A stretch of 44,782 nt of DNA. Origin: an uncultured Prevotella sp. Lineage in GTDB: Bacteria > Bacteroidota > Bacteroidia > Bacteroidales > Bacteroidaceae. Shown here in pieces: positions 7,912 through 16,292 of this stretch (position 1 is the first letter of the stretch; every line of letters starts with the position of its first letter). The notes under the pieces are model-generated. The model had not been told where the DNA came from, did not search any database, and was given only the letters and a program-made list of their open reading frames with translations. The translations under genes were made by a program, and so were the position numbers. Location of the stretch: NCBI GenBank assembly GCA_905198745.1, contig CAJKDU010000019.1, positions 1 to 44,782 of the forward strand, written 5' to 3'.

Positions 7912-8694
7912 TTACTTTTTGACATTTTTCTCTTCCAGCCAAGCATCTATAATCCTGCGTGCAATAGACAGTTTCTCAGGCAACTGTGGCAGATGGTCAA
8001 TGTGATACCAACCGCCATTGCGTAGTTCAGAGTGCTGTATGTGCACTTCGCCGCCATCGTAATCAGCCATAAATCCCACCATAAGACCGCAGGGATAAGG
8101 CCAAGGCTGTGAACCGAAATAACGCAGATTCTTGATTTTCAAGTTTGTCTCCTCCTTCACTTCACGGCGAACTGCTTCTTCCAACGTTTCGCCAGTCTCC
8201 ACAAATCCTGCTACAAGTCCATAGAATTCGCCTTTGAAGTTCTTGGCGTGAACCAGGAAAATCTCGTCACCCTTCCGGATAAGAACAATGATGGCTGTGG
8301 CAAGTTGGGGCCACACTTCCTTTCCACACGCCGTGCAGCGCTTGGATATATCGGTATGCATGGCCATGGGAGCACCACACACACCACAAAAACGGGTGTT
8401 CTTGTCCCAATAAAGTAGCTCCTGGCACTTTCCAGCCTTCAGATAAAGAACAGGCGAGAGTTTGTAGTAGGACTGTCTGAGACCACACATTTCGTAAAGA
8501 GGATGGTCTGTCGCAGGTACGTCAATACTGAATGTCTTGACGGGAATGTCGTCGATGGGTGTGATGTTGAGCACATGTGACCATGCCTTGATCTCCACTG
8601 GTGCCTCCTCGGCGAGTGGTATGGTGTATGTACCGTCGGCCTTGCGTTCCAACATCAGGTCGCCCTTGCAGAATATGAACCAATACTGTTTCAT
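7912..8694 (-). CDS. nudC: NudC-type NAD(H) diphosphatase (NUDIX hydrolase)
   Basis: NudC enzymes cleave NADH or NAD+ to NMN(H) and AMP, and remove NAD caps from RNA. From Met at 8694 the protein has 260 residues, close to E. coli NudC. It has an N-terminal domain, a four-cysteine zinc ribbon (CGVC and CTAC) near the middle, and a NUDIX box (GFVETGETLEEAVRREVKEE). The box's usual glycine after the final glutamates is replaced by Thr-Asn. The diagnostic SQPWPYP sequence follows the box and marks the NADH pyrophosphatase subgroup. Starts at 8703 (ATG) and 8694 (ATG) are both possible. An earlier start at 8766 would lie inside a strong hairpin and adds residues unlike the family. It is last in the operon, after the secreted 5'-nucleotidase. 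Confidence 0.9.
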   Translation of the reverse strand: MKQYWFIFCKGDLMLERKADGTYTIPLAEEAPVEIKAWSHVLNITPIDDIPVKTFSIDVPATDHPLYEMCGLRQSYYKLSPVLYLKAGKCQELLYWDKNTRFCGVCGAPMAMHTDISKRCTACGKEVWPQLATAIIVLIRKGDEIFLVHAKNFKGEFYGLVAGFVETGETLEEAVRREVKEETNLKIKNLRYFGSQPWPYPCGLMVGFMADYDGGEVHIQHSELRNGGWYHIDHLPQLPEKLSIARRIIDAWLEEKNVKK

Positions 8695-8725
8695 CTTAAT
8701 CATTATGTTGCTATCAAACAAGAAT

Positions 8726-8766
8726 TTGACGGGCAACAAGCCAGTGTATGGCCTGCAGCCCGTCAA
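8726..8766 (-). promoter_or_regulatory. hairpin between the nucleotidase and NUDIX genes
   Basis: TTGACGGGC (8726-8734) and GCCCGTCAA (8758-8766) form a perfect 9-bp stem. An inner AGGCCA/TGGCTT pairing lies in the loop. It sits just after the nucleotidase stop (8774) and before the nudC start. There is no clean T run on the minus strand, so it could be a weak terminator, an RNA-processing or stability element, or an attenuator. Confidence 0.55.
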
Positions 8767-8773
8767 TCCGATA

Positions 8774-10501
8774 TTATTTTAAAAGTAGTTTCATGTCGCG
8801 TGCTGCTGCAGCTTTCGCCCAAGACTCGGGGACAAAGCGCCAGTTGTTGTTGGCACGAGGAGTAATGACTTGCTTCTTCTCTATTTCCTTGGCCAGATAA
8901 TGGCGAAGATCAAGATCACTCTTATAGATAATGCGCTTCTCGAGTTCGTCGTGCGGAATGCCGGCACCTGCTGTGAGCAACTCGCCTCCGCCATTGCCGC
9001 GGTAGCTGTTCATAGCCACTTTATACCAGGCATTCTCGTCAAAGGGCTTGCCATTGGACATACGAAGTATCTTCACCTTCTCGCTGTTGGGCTTGGTCAC
9101 GTCCACCTCATAGTCAATGCCGGCTGCGCTGTCGAAGTTGAATGAGAAGTTCGTGAAGCCAAGGCGTTGCTGATCGCCTTTGGTACGCTCACTGAGCAGC
9201 AACAGGTGGTCGTCAGGACTCTTCATGGTGTTCACCCACAAGTCGCAGCTCATCTCCAGATGCTTGCGTATCTCGCTACCCTTCATGCGCAACACATAAA
9301 GAGCATTCTCAAATTTGTAGAGGTTGAACATGTCCGACATTTTCACTTCGCCTTTGTGGATGGTAGCATCGAAAAGAAGAGGAGCATTGAAAGAAATGTC
9401 CGCCCCGGTAATTTCAAGTTGCAGATTGTGCACCAGGTCGATATAGGCAGAAGAGCCCACAAAGCTTTCACGTGTATTCACATCGTCGGTAAACTGTCCG
9501 ATAGGTTTCTTGACCCATGCCTCCACCTCGTCCATGTTGGCCTGGAAATGCTTGATGAAGTCCTGGTCAACTGGTTCCGACGTTACGTCTACCACTTGTC
9601 CGGTCACCTTTTTGCCTATCAGTTTGTCTCCATTTTTCTCCACGATTATCGTCGCATCACTCACGGAAATGGCATTGTTGGCAGGGTCAAGACACACCAC
9701 TTCTTTACCTTCCGTGTTCTTCACTGTGTCGTTGTGGCGCGTATGGTCATGTCCGTAGAGTATGAGGTCGAAGCCTGGCACTTGCTCAGCCACTTTGATG
9801 GAGGCGTCTTCATCGTATTCAGGAAGCGAGATGCCGCCATTCTTTCCGGAATGGAAAAGACCGATAATCACGTCAGGACGCTCATGTTGTTTCACATAAG
9901 CCACCCACTTGCGAGCGCATCCCACCATCTCCTCAAACCGGAGACCGCTCCAAAGTTTCTTGGGCAACCAGTTGGGGATGGCTGGTGTGAGCATACCAAT
10001 AACGGCAACGCGCACACCTTCCCTTTCGATTATGGTGTAAGGCTTCACATAAGGCTCACCAGAACCGGCACAGACAATGTTGGCACCCAACACGGGACAG
10101 TTGAGTTCACTAATCCATTTGTCATAGCAGTCGTGTCCTGTCTCAACGTCATGGTTGCCCACAGTTTGGGCGTCATACTTCAGATAGTTGACCACATCGG
10201 CAGCCACGTTTGTTTTCTGAGTAGCCACATAATTATAATAGTAGCATGTGGGTTGCCCCTGAAGAATGTCGCCATTCTCAAGAAGAATGAGATGTTCGCC
10301 ATTCTGACGTATCTTGTTTACATAAGAACTCACCCGTGCCAATGTTCCGCTCTTGGGTTGCTGAGTGATGAAGTCCCAAGGAAAGAAACTTCCATGCACG
10401 TCGCTTGTTTCCACGACTCTTATCTTAACGGTCTTTGTCTTTGCTGTCATTGCGATGTTGAGACTTGCCAAAGCAAGGATTGTCATAATGATTCTTTTCA
10501 T
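8774..10501 (-). CDS. secreted 5'-nucleotidase / cyclic-nucleotide phosphodiesterase family protein
   Basis: A periplasmic or surface metallophosphoesterase of the UshA/CpdB family that dephosphorylates nucleotides for uptake. The 575 residues begin with a signal peptide (MKRIIMTILALASLNIAMTA). The N-terminal calcineurin-like domain has the metal-ligand motifs in order: ETSDVHG, ENGDILQGQ, TVGNHDVE, GLFHSG and YGHDH. The C-terminal 5'-nucleotidase domain contains NSYRGNGGG, the nucleoside-binding loop region. The exact substrate (5'-nucleotides or 2',3'-cyclic nucleotides) cannot be decided by eye. The SDVHG...PWDF spacing is somewhat CpdB-like. It starts 18 bases after the porin gene and precedes nudC, which suggests a shared role in nucleotide or NAD scavenging. 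This is an inference. Confidence 0.92.
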   Translation of the reverse strand: MKRIIMTILALASLNIAMTAKTKTVKIRVVETSDVHGSFFPWDFITQQPKSGTLARVSSYVNKIRQNGEHLILLENGDILQGQPTCYYYNYVATQKTNVAADVVNYLKYDAQTVGNHDVETGHDCYDKWISELNCPVLGANIVCAGSGEPYVKPYTIIEREGVRVAVIGMLTPAIPNWLPKKLWSGLRFEEMVGCARKWVAYVKQHERPDVIIGLFHSGKNGGISLPEYDEDASIKVAEQVPGFDLILYGHDHTRHNDTVKNTEGKEVVCLDPANNAISVSDATIIVEKNGDKLIGKKVTGQVVDVTSEPVDQDFIKHFQANMDEVEAWVKKPIGQFTDDVNTRESFVGSSAYIDLVHNLQLEITGADISFNAPLLFDATIHKGEVKMSDMFNLYKFENALYVLRMKGSEIRKHLEMSCDLWVNTMKSPDDHLLLLSERTKGDQQRLGFTNFSFNFDSAAGIDYEVDVTKPNSEKVKILRMSNGKPFDENAWYKVAMNSYRGNGGGELLTAGAGIPHDELEKRIIYKSDLDLRHYLAKEIEKKQVITPRANNNWRFVPESWAKAAAARDMKLLLK

Positions 10502-10519
10502 AAATAATAATGTGTGTGT

Positions 10520-12850
10520 TTAATTAAAGAAGTTCCAGCTCAGTCCAAAACGGAAAATGCTGCTGTTCACGGGATAGTGAGGCACCAGGAACGAGGCATT
10601 GCTGCCACTATTGACATGGCTCATCATCACGAAGAAGCGCGTGTGTTTCAGATTGAAGTTGACATAGGCATTGATCACTGGGAAATTGCCTACTTCCACT
10701 CTCCTCTCCCCTTCCTGCGAGGTGAACTGCCCAAGAGCAGGACTATAGTCGGGAGCATAATACTTCGTAAAGTATCGAGCGTCGGCACCCATGTCCACAT
10801 CCAGCACATGCGCAATCTTGAACCGTAGGTAGAGATTGGTGTATACGTTGAGAGCAGGCAACGGAAGGGCATCGTTGTCGGTTGACTTCTGATAAGTCAG
10901 CACGTTGTCCCAATGGAGCGGTCCGAGTCGGAAGTCCTGGGCTATCAAGGCGGTGATGACACTGATGTTTTGTCCTGCCTGGCGAACGGCTACACTTTGT
11001 CCGGTGCGTCCGTCGGCAGTTATAGTGTATGACTGCCCGAGATAGGTGTAGTTCTGCAAGTTGTCATAGGCAAAACGCAAACGTGTGTTGGTGCGTTGCC
11101 ATGTAAAACGCCCTTCCAGATGAGTGTGCAACGTCTTGGACAAGTCATCATTAGACCACCAGAAATGCTTGGACTGATAATGACGATAATAGAAGTTCTG
11201 ATTGTCACGGTGGAAGAAAGCGTTGGCCGCCAACTGCACCGTGTCGCCCAACAGGCGGAAATTCAAGTCGGCAGTGGCATCAACACGCAGCTGGCCGGCA
11301 TCCTTGCCCACGAGCCAAGCTTCGCCCATGACATTGTAGTGGAGCAACGTGCCTTCTTTCTTGGCCAGCTGTCCACCCACGCTGAGATTGTGCTCCGTGA
11401 ACGAAGCATCCGTGCCGTCGGTATTGGGAAGCGTGAAATGACGCAGGTCTGACGTGGCAAAGACTTTTAATCCGGCCTTGGCCCACTTGTTGAAACCTTC
11501 GAGCAAGGCAATGGCAAATGTGTTTTTGAACGAGTAATGGTCGGTCTTGTCGTAGATACTGTCGCCCAATGCCTTACCCACTCCCTCATAAAGGTTTGCG
11601 TAATAGTTCTCCGGAGTTTCGTAAGCCTGGTATATGCGTGAATAGGTGTCAAAACGAGCTGTATGAATAAAGCTCGTCACCGGCACATACTCGGTTTTCA
11701 TCCATTGGTCAGCCTCTGCCTTTTTCTTGTCTGCCGAGAGAATGCTGTCAGCTGCGGCACTGCTGTCAACCTTGATACGATGGTTTTGCAACGAATCGGA
11801 GGTATGCTCCGCCATCTGGCTCTCGTCGCCCGCTATCTTGGCATTGTCCGGACGGCCTGAAAAGGTCTGCGTCTTGTCAAACGCCTGTTCATCAAAGTCG
11901 CGGCCTTCACGCTTTGCGCGTTTACGTGCCTCTTCCTTGGCATCGGCTGCCGCATTTTCCTTCTGCGACTCCATGGCGAACTTCTTCGCCTTGATTTCTT
12001 CCTCGGTCATGGGCACCTTGCGGCTGAATCCAAGACTGTACCGATGGGTCAGGAAGATGTGAGTGTTGTTGTTGCGGTTCCAGTTGCGAGTGAGCACGGT
12101 GGGAATCTCGTTTTCCCGGTAGGACTCGTTGAAACTCTCCGGATGAGTGATGTAGTTGTCGTCGGTGATACCACCGTTTTCTGCCACTTTCTCATGATTG
12201 GTCTGGATGAGCAGATGTGCCTGATAGCGATCGCCCATATAACTGCCCCACATGGAGTAGTTGAAGTGGGACGTACTCTGATCTGCATAGAATCCGCGTC
12301 CGTAGATATAGTCGAACTTGAATCCAACACCTATGCGTTTGCCGGCATTAACGGCAAAAAGAGCCTTGAAGTGATCCTCGCCATTGGTGCGGTTGCCGCA
12401 GTTGTTATAGACAAGATTGGTGATGGGCGACAGAGTATTGGTGAAATGGAACTCATCGGGCCGAGTGACGAAGAAGTCATACGGGTGAGTAAACACAAAA
12501 TCACCGTCCGTACGCCGGTCGGTGAATATGCGGTTGATGCGGGGCGACCCGAGGTTGCCGAGTGTATTGTACTCCCCTCTTCTTCCAGAAGTGAAGATAG
12601 AGTTCATGAACATGTAGTGGAGTGTGTCGGGTATGGCAGCCGTGCGGTCGCCAAAACGTTCGTCCACAGTCCAAACCTTCAGTCCTTTGGGTATTTCCTT
12701 ATGTTGGCTCTGTATGCTGTCGCTTCGCCTGTTATCGCGGCGTTGTTCGGCAGAAGTAAATTCACCGTCGTCGGTCAATTGGTTGTAATCTTGCGCAGAA
12801 GCGGACATAGTAGCTCCCCAAAGCAAAGCCAATGCGAGAAGTTTTTTCAT
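10520..12850 (-). CDS. putative outer-membrane porin (Porin_10-like)
   Basis: A 776-residue exported beta-rich protein. The start at 12850 (MKKLLALALLWGATMSASAQ) gives a textbook signal peptide, and it begins one base after the stop of the preceding gene. The body shows alternating aromatic/polar strands, and the C-terminus ends in Phe-containing SWNFFN, typical of outer-membrane barrels. The sequence resembles the 'putative porin' family of Bacteroidetes. Between about residues 280 and 386 (nucleotides 11692-12013) there is a long, highly charged Lys/Glu/Ala-rich stretch, probably a helical loop or periplasmic extension between two strands. What solute it passes is unknown. The adjacent nucleotidase gene suggests nucleosides or nucleotides as one possibility. 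Confidence 0.8.
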   Translation of the reverse strand: MKKLLALALLWGATMSASAQDYNQLTDDGEFTSAEQRRDNRRSDSIQSQHKEIPKGLKVWTVDERFGDRTAAIPDTLHYMFMNSIFTSGRRGEYNTLGNLGSPRINRIFTDRRTDGDFVFTHPYDFFVTRPDEFHFTNTLSPITNLVYNNCGNRTNGEDHFKALFAVNAGKRIGVGFKFDYIYGRGFYADQSTSHFNYSMWGSYMGDRYQAHLLIQTNHEKVAENGGITDDNYITHPESFNESYRENEIPTVLTRNWNRNNNTHIFLTHRYSLGFSRKVPMTEEEIKAKKFAMESQKENAAADAKEEARKRAKREGRDFDEQAFDKTQTFSGRPDNAKIAGDESQMAEHTSDSLQNHRIKVDSSAAADSILSADKKKAEADQWMKTEYVPVTSFIHTARFDTYSRIYQAYETPENYYANLYEGVGKALGDSIYDKTDHYSFKNTFAIALLEGFNKWAKAGLKVFATSDLRHFTLPNTDGTDASFTEHNLSVGGQLAKKEGTLLHYNVMGEAWLVGKDAGQLRVDATADLNFRLLGDTVQLAANAFFHRDNQNFYYRHYQSKHFWWSNDDLSKTLHTHLEGRFTWQRTNTRLRFAYDNLQNYTYLGQSYTITADGRTGQSVAVRQAGQNISVITALIAQDFRLGPLHWDNVLTYQKSTDNDALPLPALNVYTNLYLRFKIAHVLDVDMGADARYFTKYYAPDYSPALGQFTSQEGERRVEVGNFPVINAYVNFNLKHTRFFVMMSHVNSGSNASFLVPHYPVNSSIFRFGLSWNFFN

Positions 12851-12851
12851 T

Positions 12852-13106
12852 CTAACGTATAAAGCGTAAGCAACATTCCACAACCTTGAAAGCCATGGAA
12901 GCCATGATGATGATGATGCCGACGTTGCTGTCGGACTTCATTAAGTAGAAGGCTAAGCCCACCAATGCACCCAGCATGAAAATGACGTTGAGCACATTGC
13001 GGATGCCAAAAAAGCGATCGTCTTCACGCAAGCGCTTGCGACGGCGAGGCGAAGAAGCCTGCTCCACGGCATCGTCTACGGTTTTATTTATTTCCTCTTG
13101 TGTCAT
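12852..13106 (-). CDS. small membrane protein of unknown function
   Basis: An 84-residue protein with a charged, basic N-terminal half (SSPRRRKRLREDD) and two hydrophobic segments (about residues 36-55 and 62-77). It is likely a small inner-membrane protein with a cytoplasmic basic tail. I do not recognise a named family. It is tightly packed: its start is 18 bases downstream of the DUF4468 gene, and its stop is one base from the porin ATG. It is therefore part of the same operon and may help envelope assembly, but nothing in the sequence proves that. Confidence 0.75.
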   Translation of the reverse strand: MTQEEINKTVDDAVEQASSPRRRKRLREDDRFFGIRNVLNVIFMLGALVGLAFYLMKSDSNVGIIIIMASMAFKVVECCLRFIR

Positions 13107-13124
13107 ATCGTTATTAAGAAGTAA

Positions 13125-13781
13125 TTAGAGCGCGAACTTACGGTTAATATCACCGAAGATGTTGTGAACCCTGTCAATGGTCTTGCGACGGAACTTGCCG
13201 GTTATAGGAAGGAGTTTGGTGTTTTTCTTGTTCACTGCATACTCATCCGTAATCCATTCCTCAGCGCTGTAGGTTTCTTCCTTACCAGCCGTATTATACT
13301 TGTAACTGATGCGGTAAACCTTCACGTCGATGGCTCCGTCGCGACAAGTGGTAACAACAGTGTAGTTGAACAGTGTGCGGTCAAGGGAAATGAAATTGGC
13401 CTTGAACACAAGCCATTCTGACAGGCGAGACACGATGACATGCTCATGCTTGTTGACCAGCACCACCGCACTTTCCTTGGTTTTGTTATCCTGCTTGGTC
13501 ATGTTAGTCATGTAGGTAAGCATGTGGTCATAAATTTCGGCAGCGGTCTTGCCCGTGCAGTTCACAGTGGTATCAAACTCCACCTTCCCGTCTACCACCT
13601 GAATAGCGCCTTTCAGATAGGGTTGATCGGCTTTTCGTTGGAGTTCCTTGGCTGTGGGAGCCTTCTGTTTCACCTGTTCGGCCTTGGCAGGTTCGGTCTG
13701 TTCGGCGGGTTTTTCCCACACGTTTTGTGCCATCATGAGTTGGGGCACAAGGAAGAATATGGATACTAAAACCTTCTTCAT
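13125..13781 (-). CDS. secreted DUF4468 domain-containing protein
   Basis: A 218-residue exported protein with signal peptide MKKVLVSIFFLVPQLMMAQ and no lipobox. After a Lys/Glu/Ala-rich linker (about residues 24-55) comes a compact alpha/beta domain from about residue 60 to 175 (GAIQVVDGKVEFDTTV onwards). It resembles the DUF4468 family, which is common in Bacteroidales secreted proteins and has a predicted TBP-like fold. A basic tail follows. Function is unknown. It is the first gene of the five-gene operon ending in nudC. Confidence 0.75.
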   Translation of the reverse strand: MKKVLVSIFFLVPQLMMAQNVWEKPAEQTEPAKAEQVKQKAPTAKELQRKADQPYLKGAIQVVDGKVEFDTTVNCTGKTAAEIYDHMLTYMTNMTKQDNKTKESAVVLVNKHEHVIVSRLSEWLVFKANFISLDRTLFNYTVVTTCRDGAIDVKVYRISYKYNTAGKEETYSAEEWITDEYAVNKKNTKLLPITGKFRRKTIDRVHNIFGDINRKFAL

Positions 13782-13818
13782 AGTTGAATCTTTGCTATTA
13801 AAATGTGATTATCAAATG

Positions 13819-13826
13819 CAAAATTA
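13819..13826 (-). promoter_or_regulatory. -7 element of the DUF4468-porin-nucleotidase-nudC operon
   Basis: TAATTTTG on the minus strand matches the -7 consensus. No good TTTG is found 19-21 bases upstream, so this is a partial match. The leader would be about 30 bases. Confidence 0.45.
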
Positions 13827-13863
13827 CGACAAAATCTTATTATAATAGGTATAATCGCAGTGT

Positions 13864-15933
13864 TTAACTTTTTTTTGACTTGCCCTTGACCGCCGTTTTC
13901 CCCGTCTTGTCGAGCAGTTTCTGCATGCGCAGAATTTCATCACGATATTGGGCAGCCTGCATAAAGTCGAGTTCTTTTGCAGCCTGTTTCATGAGGCGGG
14001 TGGTGTTGGCAATGCTCTTTTCTATCTGTTCGGGCGTCATCTGCTGCACAATCGGGTCTGCCACCATGGCTTGCTGCTCCGGTTCCACATAGGCTTTGCC
14101 CACAGAGGCAGCGCCTTGTTCATCAATAGCGAGTCCTTGAGTGAGAACCGACTGCTTGAGTTCCTTTTTAATCTGCTGGGGTGTGATTCCGTGTTCAGCG
14201 TTGTAACGCAACTGTTTCTCGCGTCGGCGCATGGTTTCGTCGATGGTTAGCTGCATGCTGGCAGTGATGGTGTCTGCATACATGATGGCCTTGCCGTTCA
14301 CGTTACGTGCCGCTCTGCCGACGGTCTGCGTGAGTGAGCGGTGCGAACGGAGAAAGCCTTCCTTGTCGGCATCAAGAATGGCCACAAGTGAAACCTCGGG
14401 CAGGTCAAGTCCTTCGCGCAACAAATTGACACCTACCAGCACATCGTAGACACCAGCTCGGAGATCGGCCATGATTTTCACGCGGTCGAGTGTAGCCACA
14501 TCACTGTGGATGTAGTTGGCCCGCACGTCATGGTTTAGCAAGTATTCGGTGAGTTCCTCAGCCATTCGCTTAGTAAGTGTTGTGACGAGCACTCGCTCGT
14601 CGCGGTTCTTGCGGATGAGGATTTCATCCATCAGGTCGTCAATCTGGTTCTCGCTCGGCCGCACTTCAATTTCCGGATCGAGAAGTCCTGTGGGGCGGAT
14701 AATCTGCTCGACAACAACGCCATCACTCTCGCGCAACTCGAAGTCGGCAGGTGTGGCACTGACATAAATCACCTGGTTGACCATTTGCTCGAACTCCTCA
14801 AACTTGAGAGGTCTGTTGTCGAAAGCAGCTGGCAAGCGGAAGCCGTATTCCACTAAGTTTTGCTTGCGTGCACGGTCACCACCATACATGGCACTGATCT
14901 GCGGCACACTCACATGACTCTCGTCAATGACCATAAGGTAATCCTGGGGGAAAAAGTCGAGCAGGCAGTAAGGGCGCTGCCCTGCGTCGCGTCCGTCGAA
15001 GTAGCGCGAATAGTTCTCAATACCCGCGCAATGACCCAGTTCCTTAATCATTTCCATGTCGTACTCCACACGTTCCTTTATGCGTTGTGCCTTGATATGG
15101 TCGCCCAATTCCTCGAAAAACGCCACTTGCTTGACAAGATCGTCCTGAATGGAACGGATGGCCAACTCGGTTTGTTCCTTAGAAGTGACAAAGAGGTTAG
15201 CGGGATAAATCTCATAGTCGTCAAACGATGCAAGCCGATGGAAGGTCACGGCATCCACCTCTTCGATGGCATCTATCTCGTCGTCCCAAAAATTCACGCG
15301 TAGCACATTCTCACTATAGGCAAGACGGATATCGACTGTGTCGCCCTTGACACGGAAATTGCCACGTTCCAGTCCCAAGTCGTTTCGCACATAGAGGGCA
15401 TCAACCAACTTGCGGAGAAACACGTTGCGGTCTATGGTCTGTCCTCGCTTGATAGGTGTGACACTCTGACGCATGGCCACCGGTCCTCCCATACCATAGA
15501 TGCACGACACAGAAGACACTACCACCACATCGCGCCTGCCCGACAACAATGCCGAAACAGCGCCAAGCCTCAACCGGTCAATCTCTTCGTTGATGGCAAG
15601 ATCTTTCTCTATATAAGTGTCAGAAGAAGGGAGATAGGCTTCGGGCTGGTAGTAGTCATAATAGGACACATAGTATTCCACAGCATTGTTGGGGAAGAAT
15701 CCTTTCATCTCCTCATACAACTGGGCAGCCAAGGTCTTGTTGTGACTGAGAATCAGCGTTGGTCTGTTCACGTTGGCAATGACATTTGCCACCGTGAAAG
15801 TCTTGCCAGAACCTGTGACGCCGAGCAACACTTGCGCACGGTCGCCGCGGTTAAGTCCCTCAGTAAGTTCGTTGATGGCCTCCGGCTGGTCGCCCGTGGG
15901 CTGGTATTTAGATGTAAGTTCGAAATGTTTCAT
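13864..15933 (-). CDS. uvrB: excinuclease ABC subunit B
   Basis: UvrB is the damage-verifying helicase-like subunit of nucleotide-excision repair. The 689 residues are full length. Features include the Walker A GVTGSGKT at 38-45, the DNA-inserting beta-hairpin region with YYDYYQPEAY at 91-100, the DESH box followed by VSVPQ, helicase motifs V and VI in the C-terminal half (REGLDLPEVS, QTVGRAARN), and a C-terminal UVR domain (about residues 640-675) that contacts UvrC. The UVR domain is preceded by an Ala/Gln/Glu-rich linker. The ATG at 15933 gives the expected N-terminus and lies shortly after a canonical promoter. It is a single-gene unit. Confidence 0.97.
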   Translation of the reverse strand: MKHFELTSKYQPTGDQPEAINELTEGLNRGDRAQVLLGVTGSGKTFTVANVIANVNRPTLILSHNKTLAAQLYEEMKGFFPNNAVEYYVSYYDYYQPEAYLPSSDTYIEKDLAINEEIDRLRLGAVSALLSGRRDVVVVSSVSCIYGMGGPVAMRQSVTPIKRGQTIDRNVFLRKLVDALYVRNDLGLERGNFRVKGDTVDIRLAYSENVLRVNFWDDEIDAIEEVDAVTFHRLASFDDYEIYPANLFVTSKEQTELAIRSIQDDLVKQVAFFEELGDHIKAQRIKERVEYDMEMIKELGHCAGIENYSRYFDGRDAGQRPYCLLDFFPQDYLMVIDESHVSVPQISAMYGGDRARKQNLVEYGFRLPAAFDNRPLKFEEFEQMVNQVIYVSATPADFELRESDGVVVEQIIRPTGLLDPEIEVRPSENQIDDLMDEILIRKNRDERVLVTTLTKRMAEELTEYLLNHDVRANYIHSDVATLDRVKIMADLRAGVYDVLVGVNLLREGLDLPEVSLVAILDADKEGFLRSHRSLTQTVGRAARNVNGKAIMYADTITASMQLTIDETMRRREKQLRYNAEHGITPQQIKKELKQSVLTQGLAIDEQGAASVGKAYVEPEQQAMVADPIVQQMTPEQIEKSIANTTRLMKQAAKELDFMQAAQYRDEILRMQKLLDKTGKTAVKGKSKKS

Positions 15934-15944
15934 ACTTTATCATG

Positions 15945-15975
15945 CAAAGTTACACATTATTCTTTCACGCACAAA
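15945..15975 (-). promoter_or_regulatory. promoter of uvrB
   Basis: Minus strand TTTG (15975-15972), 19 bases, then TAACTTTG (15952-15945): a full Bacteroidetes promoter match with a very short leader of about five bases. No LexA-like palindrome was noticed. Confidence 0.75.
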
Positions 15976-16091
15976 AGGAATCCGCCGTTTTGTTGAGCAC
16001 TTCCCCATGGCAGCATGAAAGTCATCGTGTGGAAGCCTATTAACGGCATTATGACACATTGTTCAACAGCGGGTTCACTCCATACCACGAG

Positions 16092-16160
16092 CCCTGGCAA
16101 CCGGTGCCCACGCCGTGGGCAATGAGTGTCCGAAGTGTGAGACGTGTTTTGGGTGTCCCG
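16092..16160 (+). repeat. truncated copy (D) of the dispersed intergenic repeat
   Basis: Between uvrB and the S41 peptidase gene, CCCTGGCA..GGTGCCCACG..CGTGGGCAATGAGTG..CC closely matches the palindromic block of copy B. It continues with TTTTGGG..T.CC as in that copy. The GTGATAGA block, the downstream A-rich block and the 22-mer units are absent, so this is a left-part fragment. Confidence 0.6.
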
Positions 16161-16203
16161 TCTGCAGCACACGAACGATTGGCTGAAGGTTATCGGACGA
16201 ATG

Positions 16204-16269
16204 TAAAAGAAAGGGCGGACAGACAAGTAACCGGCATCATACGTCTGCCGACTATTTGTCCGTCCGCCC
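16204..16269 (-). terminator. terminator after the S41 peptidase gene
   Basis: A long stem-loop at 16213-16269: GGGCGGAC-GACAA arms pair with one mismatch over about 14 bp, and an inner CGGCA/TGCCG helix lies within. On the minus strand TTTCTTTTAC follows. It lies 24 bases after the stop codon. Confidence 0.85.
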
Positions 16270-16292
16270 ACTGTCAAATAATGTAAGCCTTC

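Noticed and set aside
9167..10507. 446-codon open frame opposite the 5'-nucleotidase gene
   Set aside because: It is the reverse strand of a gene with a signal peptide and five metallophosphatase motifs; its translation has no family resemblance.
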